Of a stretch of DNA of 64,000 bases, positions 9,743 to 25,700 are shown one piece after another. How positions within the stretch are numbered: position 1 is the first letter of the stretch; every line of letters starts with the position of its first letter. The notes under the pieces are model-generated. The model was given only the letters and a program-made list of their open reading frames with translations. It made no database searches and had not been told where the DNA came from. The stretch is from Amaranthus tricolor (lineage: Eukaryota > Streptophyta > Magnoliopsida > Caryophyllales > Amaranthaceae), in contig NC_080052.1 of NCBI RefSeq assembly GCF_026212465.1, positions 12,426,621 to 12,490,620 of the forward strand, read 5' to 3'. The position numbers were made by a program, and so were the translations under genes.

Positions 9743-9856
9743 AGTAAGTTATTAAATTGATTAATTGTGCATTTATTAAATTATTTAGAAAGAGGTTACT
9801 CCCTATCGATCCGGTTAGGTGGTCCCACTGTTCAATGATATAACAATAAATTAATT

Positions 9857-9925
9857 ATTCAAAGTAGTTTAGAATTAGTATTGGTATTATATAAATACCA
9901 ATACTAATTCTAAACTACTTTGAAT
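9857..9925. repeat. Perfect hairpin at the EPRV/satellite boundary
   Basis: Checked base by base: 9857-9888 and 9894-9925 are perfectly complementary 32-bp arms around the 5-base loop ATATA. The arm begins ATTCAAAGTAGTTTAG. The right arm leads straight into the first satellite words (GAATGAAGAATGAATG). Confidence 0.93.
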
Positions 9926-12900
9926 GAAGAATGAATGATGAAGGATGAACAAGGATCAATGAACGATGAAAGTTCAACAATGAACAAGTATTAATGATCA
10001 ATGAACAATGACCAATGAAGAATGAACAAGGATGAATGATCATTGAAGAATGAACGATGAGGAATGAACAAGGATTAATGATCAACGAATAATAAACAAT
10101 GAAGAATAAACGATGAAGATTGAACAAGGAGCAATGATCAATAATGAATGAACGATGAAGAATGAACAAGGATCAATGATCACTGAAGAATGAACAATGA
10201 AGAATGCATGGATCAATGATCAATAAGGAATGAACGATAAAGAATGAACAAGGATCAATGATCAATGAACAATGAACGATGAAGAATGAACAAGGACCAA
10301 TCATTAATGAACAATAAATGATGAACAATGAACAAGGATTAATGATCAATGAAAAATGAAGAAGGAACGATGAACAAGGATCAATGATCATTGGAGAATG
10401 AACGATGAACAATGAACAAGGATCAATGATTAATGAACAATGAACGATGAACAATGAACAAGGATCAATGATCATTGAAGAATAAATCATGAAGAATTAA
10501 CAAGCATCAATGAGCAATAACGAATGAACGAAGAAGAATGAACAAGGGTCAACGATAAATGAATAATGATCAATGAACAGTGAATGATGAAGTATGAACA
10601 AGGATCAATGATCATTGAACAATGAACGATGAAGAATGAACAAGGATTAATTATTAATGTACAATAATCGATGAAGAATGAACATTTATTTATGATCATT
10701 GAAGAATAAACGATGAAGTATGAACAAGGATAGATGATCAATGAACAATGAACGATGATCAATGAACAAGGATGAATGATCAATAAAGAATGAACAAAGA
10801 AGAATGAACAACAATCAATGATAAATGAAGAATGAACGATCAAGAAACAACAAGGATCAATGATCATTGAACAATGAAAAATAAACGATGAACAATGAAC
10901 AAGTATTAATGATTAATGAACAATGAACAATGTAGAATGAACAAGGATCAATGATTATTGAAGAATGAACGATGAAGAATGAACAAGGATCAATTATCAA
11001 TGAAGAATGAGCGATGAAAAATGAACAAGGATCAACGATCAATGAAGAATGAACGACGAAAAATGAACGAGGATGAAAGATCAATAAAGAATGAACGAAG
11101 AAGAATGAACAACGATCAATGATAAATGAAGAATGAACAAGCAAGCAAGAACAAGGATCAATGATCAAAGATCAATAAACGAAGAAAAATGAACAAGGAT
11201 CAATGATCGATGAAGAATGAACGATGAATAATGAAAAGAATCAATGATCAATGAAAAATGAACGATGAAGAATGAACGAGGATAAATTATCAATAAAGAA
11301 TGAACGATGAAAAATGAACAAGGATCAACGTTCATTGAACAATGAACGATGAACAATGAACAAGGATCAATGATCAATGAAGAATGAACGATGAACAATG
11401 AACAAGGATCAATTATCAATGAAGAATGAAAGATGAAGGATGAAAATTGATGAATGATCAATGAAGAATGAACGATGAACAATGAAAAAGGATGAATGGT
11501 CAATAAAGAATGAATGATGAAGAATGAACAACGATCAATGATAAATTAAGAATGAACGATCAAGATTGAACAAAGATCAATGATCAATGAATAATAAACG
11601 ATGAATAATGAACAAGGATTAATGATCAATGAACAATGAACCATGAAGAATGAACAAAGAAGATGAACATGGATCAATGATCAATAAGGAATGAACGATG
11701 AAGAATGAACAAGGATCAATGATCGATGAAGAATGAATGATCAATAATGAATAAGAATCAATTATCAATGAAAAATGAACGAATAAGAATGAACATGGAT
11801 CAATTATCAATGAAGAATGAACGATGAAAAATGAAAAATGAACAAGGTTCAACGATTATTGATTAATGAACGATGAAGAATGAACAAGGATCAATGATCA
11901 ATGAAGAATGAACGACGAAGGATGAACAAGCATCAACGATCAATGATGAATGAACGATGAAGAATGAACAAGGATCAATGATCAATGAAGAATGAACGTT
12001 GAACAATGAACAAGGATGAATGATCAATAAAGAATGAACGAAAAAGAATGAACAACGATCAATGATAAATGAAGAATGAACGCTCAAGAAAGAACAATAA
12101 TCAATGATCAATGAACAATAAACGATGAATAATGAATAAGGATTAATCATCAATGAACAATGCACATTGAAGATTAAACAAGGACCAATGATCATTGAAG
12201 AATGAACGATGAAGAATGAACAAGGATCAATTATCAATGAAGAATGAACGATAAAAAATGAACAAGGATCAACGATTATTGATTAATGAACGATGAAGAA
12301 TGAACAAGGATCAACGATCAATGAAGAATGAATGATGAAGGATGAACAAGGATCAATGATAATTGATCAATGAACGATGAAGAATTAATAAGGATCAATG
12401 ATCAATGAACAATAAACGTTCAACAATGAACAAGTATTAATGATCAATGAACAATGACCAATGAAGAATGAACAAGGATGAATGATCATTGAAGAATGAA
12501 CGATGAGGAATGAACAAGGATTAATGATCAACGAACTATAAACAATGAAGAATAAACGATGAAGATTGAACAAGGAGCAATGATCAATAATGAATGAACG
12601 ATGAAGAATGAACAAGGATCAATGATCACTGAAGAATGAACAATGAAGAATGCATGGATCAATGATCAATAAGGAATGAACGATAAAGAATGAACAAGGA
12701 TCAATGATCAATGAACAATGAACGATGAAGAATGAACAAGGACCAATCATTAATGAACAATAAATGATGAACAATGAACAAGGATTAATGATCAATGAAA
12801 AATGAAGAATGAACGATGAACAAGGATCAATGATCATTGGAGAATGAACGATGAACAATGAACAAGGATCAATGATTAATGAACAATGAACGATGAACAA

Positions 12901-15900
12901 TGAACAAGGATCAATGATCATTGAAGAATAAATCATGAAGAATTAACAAGCATCAATGAGCAATAACGAATGAACGAAGAAGAATTAACAAGGGTCAACG
13001 ATAAATGAATAATGATCAATGAACAATGAATGATGAAGTATGAACAAGGATCAATGATCATTGAACAATGAACGATGAAGAATGAACAAGGATTAATTAT
13101 TAATGTACAATAATCGATGAAGAATGAACATTTATTTATGATCATTGAAGAATAAACGATGAAGTATGAACAAGGATAGATGATCAATGAACAATGAACG
13201 ATGATCAATGAACAAGGATGAATGATCAATAAAGAATGAACAAAGAAGAATGAACAACAATCAATGATAAATGAAGAATGAACGATCAAGAAACAACAAG
13301 GATCAATGATCAATTAACAATGAAAAATAAACGATGAACAATGAACAAGTATTAATGATTAATGAACAATGAACAATGTAGAATGAACAAGGATCAATGA
13401 TTATTGAAGAATGAACGATGAAGAATGAACAAGGATCAATTATCAATGAAGAATGAGCGATGAAAAATGAACAAGGATCAACGATCAATGAAGAATGAAC
13501 GACGAAAAATGAACGAGGATGAAAGATCAATAAAGAATGAACGAAGAAGAATGAACAACGATCAATGATAAATGAAGAATGAACAAGCAAGCAAGAACAA
13601 GGATCAATGATCAAAGATCAATAAACGAAGAAGAATGAACAAGGATCAATGATCGATGAAGAATGAACGATGAATAATGAAAAGAATCAATGATCAATGA
13701 AAAATGAACGATGAAGAATGAACGAGGATAAATTATCAATAAAGAATGAACGATGAAAAATGAACAAGGATCAACGTTCATTGAATAATGAACGATGAAC
13801 AATGAACAAGGATCAATGATCAATGAAGAATGAACGATGAACAATGAACAAGGATCAATTATCAATGAAGAATGAAAGATGAAGAATGAAAATTGATGAA
13901 TGATCAATGAAGAATGAACGATGAACAATGAAAAAGGATGAATGGTCAATAAAAAATGAATGATGAAGAATGAACAACGATCAATGATAAATTAAGAATG
14001 AACGATCAAGATTGAACAAAGATCAATGATCAATGAATAATAAACGATGAATAATGAACAAGGATTAATGATCAATGAACAATGAACCATGAAGAATTAA
14101 CAAAGAAGATGAACATTGATCAATGATCAATAAGGAATGAACGATGAAGAATGAACAAGGATCAATGATCGATGAAGAATGAATGATCAATAATGAATAA
14201 GAATCAATTATCAATGAAAAATGAACGAATAAGAATGAACATGGATCAATTATCAATGAAGAATGAACGATGAAAAATGAAAAATGAACAAGGTTCAACG
14301 ATTATTGATTAATGAACGATGAACAATGAACAAGGATCAATGATCAATGAAGAATGAACGATGAAGGATGAACAAGCATCAACGATCAATGATGAATGAA
14401 CGATGAAGAATGAACAAGGATCAATGATCAATGAAGAATGAACGTTGAACAATGAACAAGGATGAATGATCAATAAAGAATGAACGAAAAAGAATGAACA
14501 ACGATCAATGATAAATGAAGAATGAACGCTCAAGAAAGAACAATAATCAATGATCAATGAACAATAAACGATGAATAATGAATAAGGATTAATCATCAAT
14601 GAACAATGCACATTGAAGATTAAACAAGGACCAATGATCATTGAAGAATGAACGATGAAGAATGAACAAGGATCAATTATCAATGAAGAATGAACGATAA
14701 AAAATGAACAAGGATCAACGATTATTGATTAATGAACGATGAAGAATGAACAAGGATCAACGATCAATGAAGAATGAATGATGAAGGATGAACAAGGATC
14801 AATGATAATTGATCAATGAACGATGAAGAATTAATAAGGATCAATGATCAATGAACAATAAACGTTCAACAATGAACAAGTATTAATGATCAATGAACAA
14901 TGACCAATGAAGAATGAACAAGGATGAATGATCATTGAAGAATGAACGATGAGGAATGAACAAGGATTAATGATCAACGAACTATAAACAATGAAGAATA
15001 AACGATGAAGATTGAACAAGGAGCAATGATCAATAATGAATGAACGATGAAGAATGAACTAGGATCAATGATCACTGAAGAATGAACAATGAAGAATGCA
15101 TGGATCAATGATCAATAAGGAATGAACGATAAAGAATGAACAAGGATCAATGATCAATGAACAATGAACGATGAAGAATGAACAAGGACCAATCATTAAT
15201 GAACAATAAATGATGAACAATGAACAAGGATTAATGATCAATGAAAAATGAAGAATGAACGATGAACAAGGATCAATGATCATTGGAGAATGAACGATGA
15301 ACAATGAACAAGGATCAATGATTAATGAACAATGAACGATGAACAATGAACAAGGATCAATGATCATTGAAGAATAAATCATGAAGAATTAACAAGCATC
15401 AATGAGCAATAACGAATGAACGAAGAAGAATGAACAAGGGTCAACGATAAATGAATAATGATCAATGAACAGTGAATGATGAAGTATGAACAAGGATCAA
15501 TGATCATTGAACAATGAACGATGAATAATGAACAAGGATTAATTATTAATGTACAATAATCGATGAAGAATGAACATTTATTTATGATCATTGAAGAATA
15601 AACGATGAAGTATGAACAAGGATAGATGATCAATGAACAATGAACGATGATCAATGAACAAGGATGAATGATCAATAAAGAATGAACAAAGAAGAATGAA
15701 CAACAATCAATGATAAATGAAGAATGAACGATCAAGAAACAACAAGGATCAATGATCAATGAACAATGAAAAATAAACGATGAACAATGAACAAGTATTA
15801 ATGATTAATGAACAATGAACAATGTAGAATGAATAAGGATCAATGATTATTGAAGAATGAACGATGAAGAATGAACAAGGATCAATTATCAATGAAGAAT

Positions 15901-18900
15901 GAGCGATGAAAAATGAACAAGGATCAACGATCAATGAAGAATGAACGACGAAAAATGAACGAGGATGAAAGATCAATAAAGAATGAACGAAGAAGAATGA
16001 ACAACGATCAATGATAAATGAAGAATGAACAAGCAAGCAAGAACAAGGATCAATGATCAAAGATCAATAAACGAAGAAGAATGAACAAGGATCAATGATC
16101 GATGAAGAATGAACGATGAATAATGAAAAGAATCAATGATCAATGAAAAATGAACGATGAAGAATGAACGAGGATAAATTATCAATAAAGAATGAACGAT
16201 GAAAAATGAACAAGGATCAACGTTCATTGAATAATGAACGATGAACAATGAACAAGGATCAATGATCAATGAAGAATGAACGATGAACAATGAACAAGGA
16301 TCAATTATCAATGAAGAATGAAAGATGAAGAATGAAAATTGATGAATGATCAATGAAGAATGAACGATGAACAATGAAAAAGGATGAATGGTCAATAAAG
16401 AATGAATGATGAAGAATGAACAACGATCAATGATAAATTAAGAATGAACGATCAAGATTGAACAAAGATCAATGATCAATGAATAATAAACGATGAATAA
16501 TGAACAAGGATTAATGATCAATGAACAATGAACCATGAAGAATTAACAAAGAAGATGAACATGGATCAATGATCAATAAGGAATGAACGATGAAGAATGA
16601 ACAAGGATCAATGATCGATGAAGAATGAATGATCAATAATGAATAAGAATCAATTATCAATGAAAAATGAACGAATAAGAATGAACATGGATCAATTATC
16701 AATGAAGAATGAACGATGAAAAATGAAAAATGAACAAGGTTCAACGATTATTGATTAATGAACGATGAACAATGAACAAGGATCAATGATCAATGAAGAA
16801 TGAACGACGAAGGATGAACAAGCATCAACGATCAATGATGAATGAACGATGAAGAATGAACAAGGATCAATGATCAATGAAGAATGAACGTTGAACAATG
16901 AACAAGGATGAATGATCAATAAAGAATGAACGAAAAAGAATGAACAACGATCAATGATAAATGAAGAATGAACGCTCAAGAAAGAACAATAATCAATGAT
17001 CAATGAACAATAAACGATGAATAATGAATAAGGATTAATCATCAATGAACAATGCACATTGAAGATTAAACAAGGACCAATGATCATTGAAGAATGAACG
17101 ATGAAGAATGAACAAGGATCAATTATCAATGAAGAATGAACGATAAAAAATGAACAAGGATCAACGATTATTGATTAATGAACGATGAAGAATGAACAAG
17201 GATCAACGATCAATGAAGAATGAATGATGAAGGATGAACAAGGATCAATGATAATTGATCAATGAACGATGAAGAATTAATAAGGATCAATGATCAATGA
17301 ACAATAAACGTTCAACAATGAACAAGTATTAATGATCAATGAACAATGACCAATGAAGAATGAACAAGGATGAATGATCATTGAAGAATGAACGATGAGG
17401 AATGAACAAGGATTAATGATCAACGAACTATAAACAATGAAGAATAAACGATGAAGATTGAACAAGGAGCAATGATCAATAATGAATGAACGATGAAGAA
17501 TGAACTAGGATCAATGATCACTGAAGAATGAACAATGAAGAATGCATGGATCAATGATCAATAAGGAATGAACGATAAAGAATGAACAAGGATCAATGAT
17601 CAATGAACAATGAACGATGAAGAATGAACAAGGACCAATCATTAATGAACAATAAATGATGAACAATGAACAAGGATTAATGATCAATGAAAAATGAAGA
17701 ATGAACGATGAACAAGGATCAATGATCATTGGAGAATGAACGATGAACAATGAACAAGGATCAATGATTAATGAACAATGAACGATGAACAATGAACAAG
17801 GATCAATGATCATTGAAGAATAAATCATGAAGAATTAACAAGCATCAATGAGCAATAACGAATGAACGAAGAAGAATGAACAAGGGTCAACGATAAATGA
17901 ATAATGATCAATGAACAGTGAATGATGAAGTATGAACAAGGATCAATGATCATTGAACAATGAACGATGAAGAATGAACAAGGATTAATTATTAATGTAC
18001 AATAATCGATGAAGAATGAACATTTATTTATGATCATTGAAGAATAAACGATGAAGTATGAACAAGGATAGATGATCAATGAACAATGAACGATGATCAA
18101 TGAACAAGGATGAATGATCAATAAAGAATGAACAAAGAAGAATGAACAACAATCAATGATAAATGAAGAATGAACGATCAAGAAACAACAAGGATCAATG
18201 ATCAATGAACAATGAAAAATAAACGATGAACAATGAACAAGTATTAATGATTAATGAACAATGAACAATGTAGAATGAATAAGGATCAATGATTATTGAA
18301 GAATGAACGATGAAGAATGAACAAGGATCAATTATCAATGAAGAATGAGCGATGAAAAATGAACAAGGATCAACGATCAATGAAGAATGAACGACGAAAA
18401 ATGAACGAGGATGAAAGATCAATAAAGAATGAACGAAGAAGAATGAACAACGATCAATGATAAATGAAGAATGAACAAGCAAGCAAGAACAAGGATCAAA
18501 GATCAAAGATCAATAAACGAAGAAGAATGAACAAGGATCAATGATCGATGAAGAATGAACGATGAATAATGAAAAGAATCAATGATCAATGAAAAATGAA
18601 CGATGAAGAATGAACGAGGATAAATTATCAATAAAGAATGAACGATGAAAAATGAACAAGGATCAACGTTCATTGAACAATGAACGATGAACAATGAACA
18701 AGGATCAATGATCAATGAAGAATGAACGATGAACAATGAACAAGGATCAATTATCAATGAAGAATGAAAGATGAAGAATGAAAATTGATGAATGATCAAT
18801 GAAGAATGAACGATGAACAATGAAAAAGGATGAATGGTCAATAAAGAATGAATGATGAAGAATGAACAACGATCAATGATAAATTAAGAATGAACGATCA

Positions 18901-21900
18901 AGATTGAACAAAGATCAATGATTAATGAATAATAAACGATGAATAATGAACAAGGATTAATGATCAATGAACAATGAACTATGAAGAATGAACAAAGAAG
19001 ATGAACATGGATCAATGATCAATAAGGAATGAACGATGAAGAATGAACAAGGATCAATGATCGATGAAGAATGAATGATCAATAATGAATAAGAATCAAT
19101 TATCAATGAAAAATGAACGAATAAGAATGAACATGGATCAATTATCAATGAAGAATGAACGATGAAAAATGAAAAATGAACAAGGTTCAACGATTATTGA
19201 TTAATGAACGATGAAGAATGAACAAGGATCAATGATCAATGAAGAATGAACGACGAAGGATGAACAAGCATCAACGATCAATGATGAATGAACGATGAAG
19301 AATGAACAAGGATCAATGATCAATGAAGAATGAACGTTGAACAATGAACAAGGATGAATGATCAATAAAGAATGAACGAAAAAGAATGAACAACGATCAA
19401 TGATAAATGAAGAATGAACGCTCAAGAAAGAACAATAATCAATGATCAATGAACAATAAACGATGAATAATGAATAAGGATTAATCATCAATGAACAATG
19501 CACATTGAAGATTAAACAAGGACCAATGATCATTGAAGAATGAACGATGAAGAATGAACAAGGATCAATTATCAATGAAGAATGAACGATAAAAAATGAA
19601 CAAGGATCAACGATTATTGATTAATGAACGATGAAGAATGAACAAGGATCAACGATCAATGAAGAATGAATGATGAAGGATGAACAAGGATCAATGATAA
19701 TTGATCAATGAACGATGAAGAATTAATAAGGATCAATGATCAATGAACAATAAACGTTCAACAATGAACAAGTATTAATGATCAATGAACAATGACCAAT
19801 GAAGAATGAACAAGGATGAATGATCATTGAAGAATGAACGATGAGGAATGAACAAGGATTAATGATCAACGAACTATAAACAATGAAGAATAAACGATGA
19901 AGATTGAACAAGGAGCAATGATCAATAATGAATGAACGATGAAGAATGAACAAGGATCAATGATCACTGAAGAATGAACAATGAAGAATGCATGGATCAA
20001 TGATCAATAAGGAATGAACGATAAAGAATGAACAAGGATCAATGATCAATGAACAATGAACGATGAAGAATGAACAAGGACCAATCATTAATGAACAATA
20101 AATGATGAACAATGAACAAGGATTAATGATCAATGAAAAATGAAGAATGAACGATGAACAAGGATCAATGATCATTGGAGAATGAACGATGAACAATGAA
20201 CAAGGATCAATGATTAATGAACAATGAACGATGAACAATGAACAAGGATCAATGATCATTGAAGAATAAATCATGAAGAATTAACAAGCATCAATGAGCA
20301 ATAACGAATGAACGAAGAAGAATGAACAAGGGTCAACGATAAATGAATAATGATCAATGAACAGTGAATGATGAAGTATGAACAAGGATCAATGATCATT
20401 GAACAATGAACGATGAAGAATGAACAAGGATTAATTATTAATGTACAATAATCGATAAAGAATGAACATTTATTTATGATCATTGAAGAATAAACGATGA
20501 AGCATGAACAAGGATAGATGATCAATGAACAATGAACGATGATCAATGAACAAGGATGAATGATCAATAAAGAATGAACAAAGAAGAATGAACAACAATC
20601 AATGATAAATGAAGAATGAACGATCAAGAAACAACAAGGATCAATGATCAATGAACAATGAAAAATAAACGATGAACAATGAACAAGTATTAATGATTAA
20701 TGAACAATGAACAATGTAGAATGAATAAGGATCAATGATTATTGAAGAATGAACGATGAAGAATGAACAAGGATCAATTATCAATGAAGAATAAGCGATG
20801 AAAAATGAACAAGGATCAACGATCAATGAAGAATGAACGACGAAAAATGAACCAGGATGAAAGATCAATAAAGAATGAACGAAGAAGAATGAACAACGAT
20901 CAATGATAAATGAAGAATGAACAAGCAAGCAAGAACAAGGATCAAAGATCAAAGATCAATAAACGAAGAAGAATGAACAAGGATCAATGATCGATGAAGA
21001 ATGAACGATGAATAATGAAAAGAATCAATGATCAATGAAAAATGAACGATGAAGAATGAACGAGGATAAATTATCAATAAAGAATGAACGATGAAAAATG
21101 AACAAGGATCAACGTTCATTGAACAATGAACGATGAACAATGAACAAGGATCAATGATCAATGAAGAATGAACGATGAACAATGAACAAGGATCAATTAT
21201 CAATGAAGAATGAAAGATGAAGAATGAAAATTGATGAATGATCAATGAAGAATGAACGATGAACAATGAAAAAGGATGAATGGTCAATAAAGAATGAATG
21301 ATGAAGAATGAACAACGATTAATGATAAATTAAGAATGAACGATCAAGATTGAACAAAGATCAATGATTAATGAATAATAAACGATGAATAATGAACAAG
21401 GATTAATGATCAATGAACAATGAACTATGAAGAATGAACAAAGAAGATGAACATGGATCAATGATCAATAAGGAATGAACGATGAAGAATGAACAAGGAT
21501 CAATGATCGATGAAGAATGAATGATCAATAATGAATAAGAATCAATTATCAATGAAAAATGAACGAATAAGAATGAACATGGATCAATTATCAATGAAGA
21601 ATGAACGATGAAAAATGAAAAATGAACAAGGTTCAACGATTATTGATTAATGAACGATGAACAATGAACAAGGGTCAATGATCAATGAAAAATGAGTGAC
21701 GAAGCATGAACAAGCATCAATTATCAATGATGAATGAACGATGAAGAATGAACAAGGATCAATGATCAATGAAGAATGAACGTTGAACAATGAACAAGGA
21801 TGAATGATCAATAAAGAATGAACGAAAAAGAATGAACAACGATCAATGATAAATGAAGAATGAACGCTCAAGAAAGAACAATAATCAATGATCAATGAAC

Positions 21901-22760
21901 AATAAACGATGAATAATGAATAAGGATTAATCATCAATGAACAATGCACATTGAAGATTAAACAAGGACCAATAATCATTGAAGAATGAACGATGAAGAA
22001 TGAACAAGGATCAATTATCAATGAAGAATGAACGATAAAAAATGAACAAGGATCAACGATTATTGATTAATGAACGATGAAGAATGAACAAGGATCAACG
22101 ATCAATGAAGAATGAATGATGAAGGATGAACAAGGATCAATGATAATTGATCAATGAACGATGAAGAATTAATAAGGATCAATGATCAATGAACAATAAA
22201 CGTTCAACAATGAACAAGTATTAATGATCAATGAACAATGACCAATGAAGAATGAACAAGCATGAATGATCATTGAAGAATGAACGATGAGGAATGAACA
22301 AGGATTAATGATTAACGAACAATAAACAATGAAGAATAAACGATGAAGATTGAACAAGGAGCAATGATCAATAATGAATGAACGATGAAGAATGAACAAG
22401 GATCAATGATCACTGAAGAATGAACAATGAAGAATGCATGGATCAATGATCAATAAGGAATGAACGATAAAGAATGAACAAGGATCAATGATCAATGAAC
22501 AATGAACGATGAAGAATGAACAAGGATCAATCATTAATGAACAATAAATGATGAACAATGAACAAGGATTAATGATCAATGAAAAATGAAGAATGAACGA
22601 TGAACAAGGATCAATGATCATTGGAGAATGAACGATGAACAATGAACAAGGATCAATGATCACTGAAGAATAAATCATGAAGAATTAACAAGCATCAATT
22701 AGCAATAACGAATGAACGAAGAAGAATGAACAAGGGTCAACGATAAATGAATAATGAACG
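9915..22760 (+). repeat. 2446-bp higher-order repeat, about 5.2 copies
   Basis: Matching landmarks recur at 10173, 12619, 15065, 17511, 19957 and 22403, each exactly 2446 bases apart. The same spacing holds for other landmarks (10487, 12933, 15379, 17825, 20271). Copies differ by rare single-base changes. The sixth copy is partial, and a 42-bp monomer is missing from the block at 22403-22678. The near-identity of copies points to recent amplification of a multi-monomer block. Confidence 0.93.
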
Positions 22761-25700
22761 ATGAATAATTAACTACGATCAATGATAAATGAAGAATGAA
22801 CGTTGAAGAATGAACTAGGATCAACGTTCACTAAACAATAAACGATGAACAATGAATAAGGATTAATGATCAATGAACAATGAATAATGAAGTATGAACA
22901 ATGATCAATGATCATTGAACAACGAACGATGAAGAATGAACAAGGATTAGTGAACAATGAACAATAATCGATGAAGAATGAACAAGGATTAGTGATCATT
23001 GAAGAATAAACGATGAAGAATGAAAAAGGATAGATGATCAATGAACATTGAACGATGATCAATAAACAAGGATCAAGGATCAATGAAGAATCAACGATGA
23101 AGAATGAACAAGGATCAATGATCAATGAGTAATGAACAAGAATCAATGATCAATTAAAAATGAACGATGAAGAATCAACGATGAAAAATGAACAAGGATC
23201 AACGATCAATGAACAATTAACGATGAACAATAAACAAGGATCAATGATCAATGAAGAATGAACGATGAAGAATGAATAAGTATCAATGATCAAAGAAGAA
23301 TGAAAAAGGATCAATGAAAAATGAAGAATGAATGATGTGTATTGAACAAGGATCAATGATCAATGAAGAATCAACGCTGAACAACGATTAAGGATCATTG
23401 AAGAATGAACGATGAAGAATGAACAAGGATCAATGATAAATGAAGAATAAACGAAGAAGAATGAACAAGGATTAATGATCAATGAAGAATGAACAAGGAT
23501 CAATGATCAATGAAGAATGAACGATGAAAAATGAACAAGGATCTTTGATCAATGAACAATGAACAATAATCGATAAACAATGAACAAGGATTAATCATCC
23601 ATGAACAAAGAATGATTAAGAATGAGCAAGGATTAATGATCAATAAAGAATGAACAAGGATCAATGATTAATGAAGAATGAACAAGGATCAATGATCAAT
23701 GAAGAATGAACGATAAAGAATGAACAAGAATGAATGATCAATGAAAAATGAACGATGAAGAATGAACAAGGATCGATGATCAATGAAAATTGAACGATGA
23801 AAAATGAATAAGGATCAACGATCATTGAACAATGAACGATGAAAAGTGAACAAGGTTTAATGATCAATGAACAATAAACGATGAAGAACGAACAAGGATC
23901 AATGATCATTAAAGAATAAACGATGGAGAATGAACAAGGATCAATTATCAATGAAGAATGAACGATGAAAAATGAACAAGGATCAACGATTATTGATTAA
24001 TGAACGATGAACAATTAACAAGGATCAATGATTAATGAGGAATGAACGATGAAGGATGAACAAGGATCAATGATCAATGATGAATGAACGATGAAGAATG
24101 AACAAGGATGAATGATCAATGAAGAATGAACGTTGAACAATGAACAAGGACGAATGATCAATAAAGAATGAACGAAGAAGAATGAACAAGGATCAATGAT
24201 AAATGAAGAATGAACGCTCAAGAAAGAACAAGGATCAATGATCAATGAATAATGAACAATAAACGATGAATATTGAACAAGGATTAATGATCAATGAACA
24301 ATGAACAATGAAAAATGAACAAGGATCAATGATCATTGAAGAATGAACGATGAAGGATGAACAAGGATCAATGATAAATGATCAATGAACGATGAACAAT
24401 GAACAAGGATCGATGATCAACGAAGAATAAACGACGAAGGATGAACAAGGATCAATGATAATTGATCAAGGAACGATGAACAATGAACAAGGATCAATGA
24501 TCAATGAAGAATGAACGACGAACAATGAACAAGGATCACTGATCAATGAACAATAAACGATGAACAATGAACAAGTATTAATGATCAATGAACAATGAAC
24601 AATGAACAATGAACAAGGATCAATGATCATTGAAGAATGAACGATGAAGAATGAACAAGGATTAATGATCAATGAACAATAAAAGATGAATAATGAACGA
24701 TGAAGAATGAAGAATGATCAATGATCTATAATGAATGAACGATGAAGAATGAACAAGGATCAATTATTAATGAACAATGAACGATGAAAAATGAACAAGG
24801 ATCAATGATCATTGAAGAATAAATGATGAAGAATGAACAAGTATCAATGATCAATAATGAATGAACGAAGAAGAATGAACGAGGTTCAATGATAAATGAA
24901 TAATGCACGATGAATAATTAACAACGATCAATTATAAATGAAGAAAAAACGTTGAAGAATGAACAGGGATCAATGTTCAATGAACAATAAACGATGAACA
25001 ATGAACAAGGATTAATGATCAATGAACAATGAATGATGAAATATGAACAAGGATCAATGATCATTGAACAACGAACGATGAAGATAGAATAAGGATTAAT
25101 GATTAATGAACAATAATCGATGAAGAATGAACATGGATTAATGATCATTGAAGAATAAACGATGAAGAATGAACAAGGACAAATGATCAATAAACAATGA
25201 ACTATGATCAATGAACAAGGATGAATGATCAATGAACAATGAACAATAAACGATGAACAATGAACAAGTATTAATGATTAATGAAGAATGAACGACGAAC
25301 AATGAACGAGGATGAATGATCAATAAAGAATGAATGATGAAGAATGAACAACGATCAATGATAAATGAAGAATGAACAATCAAGAAAGAAAAAGGATCTA
25401 TGATCAAAGAACAATAAACGATGAAGAATGAAATAGGATCAATGATCGATGAAGAATGAAGGATGAATAATGAAGAACAATCAATGATCAACGAAAAATG
25501 AACGATGAAGAATGAACGAGGATTAATTATCAATAAAGAATGAACAATGAAAAATGAACAAGTATCAACGATCATTGAACAATGAACTATGAACAATGAA
25601 CAAGGATCAATGATCAATGAAGAATGGACGATTAACAATGAACAAGGATCAATGATCAATGAAGAATGAACGATGAAGAATGAAAATGGATGAATGATCA

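Larger units (their letters stand above)
7658..9833 (+). repeat. Inverted repeat B, right arm (about 2.2 kb)
   Basis: Partner of 4483-6722. The spacer between the arms (6723-7657) is the reverse transcriptase and the start of RNase H. The arms differ by scattered substitutions and small indels, and by a 59-bp tandem duplication present only in this arm. Confidence 0.85.
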
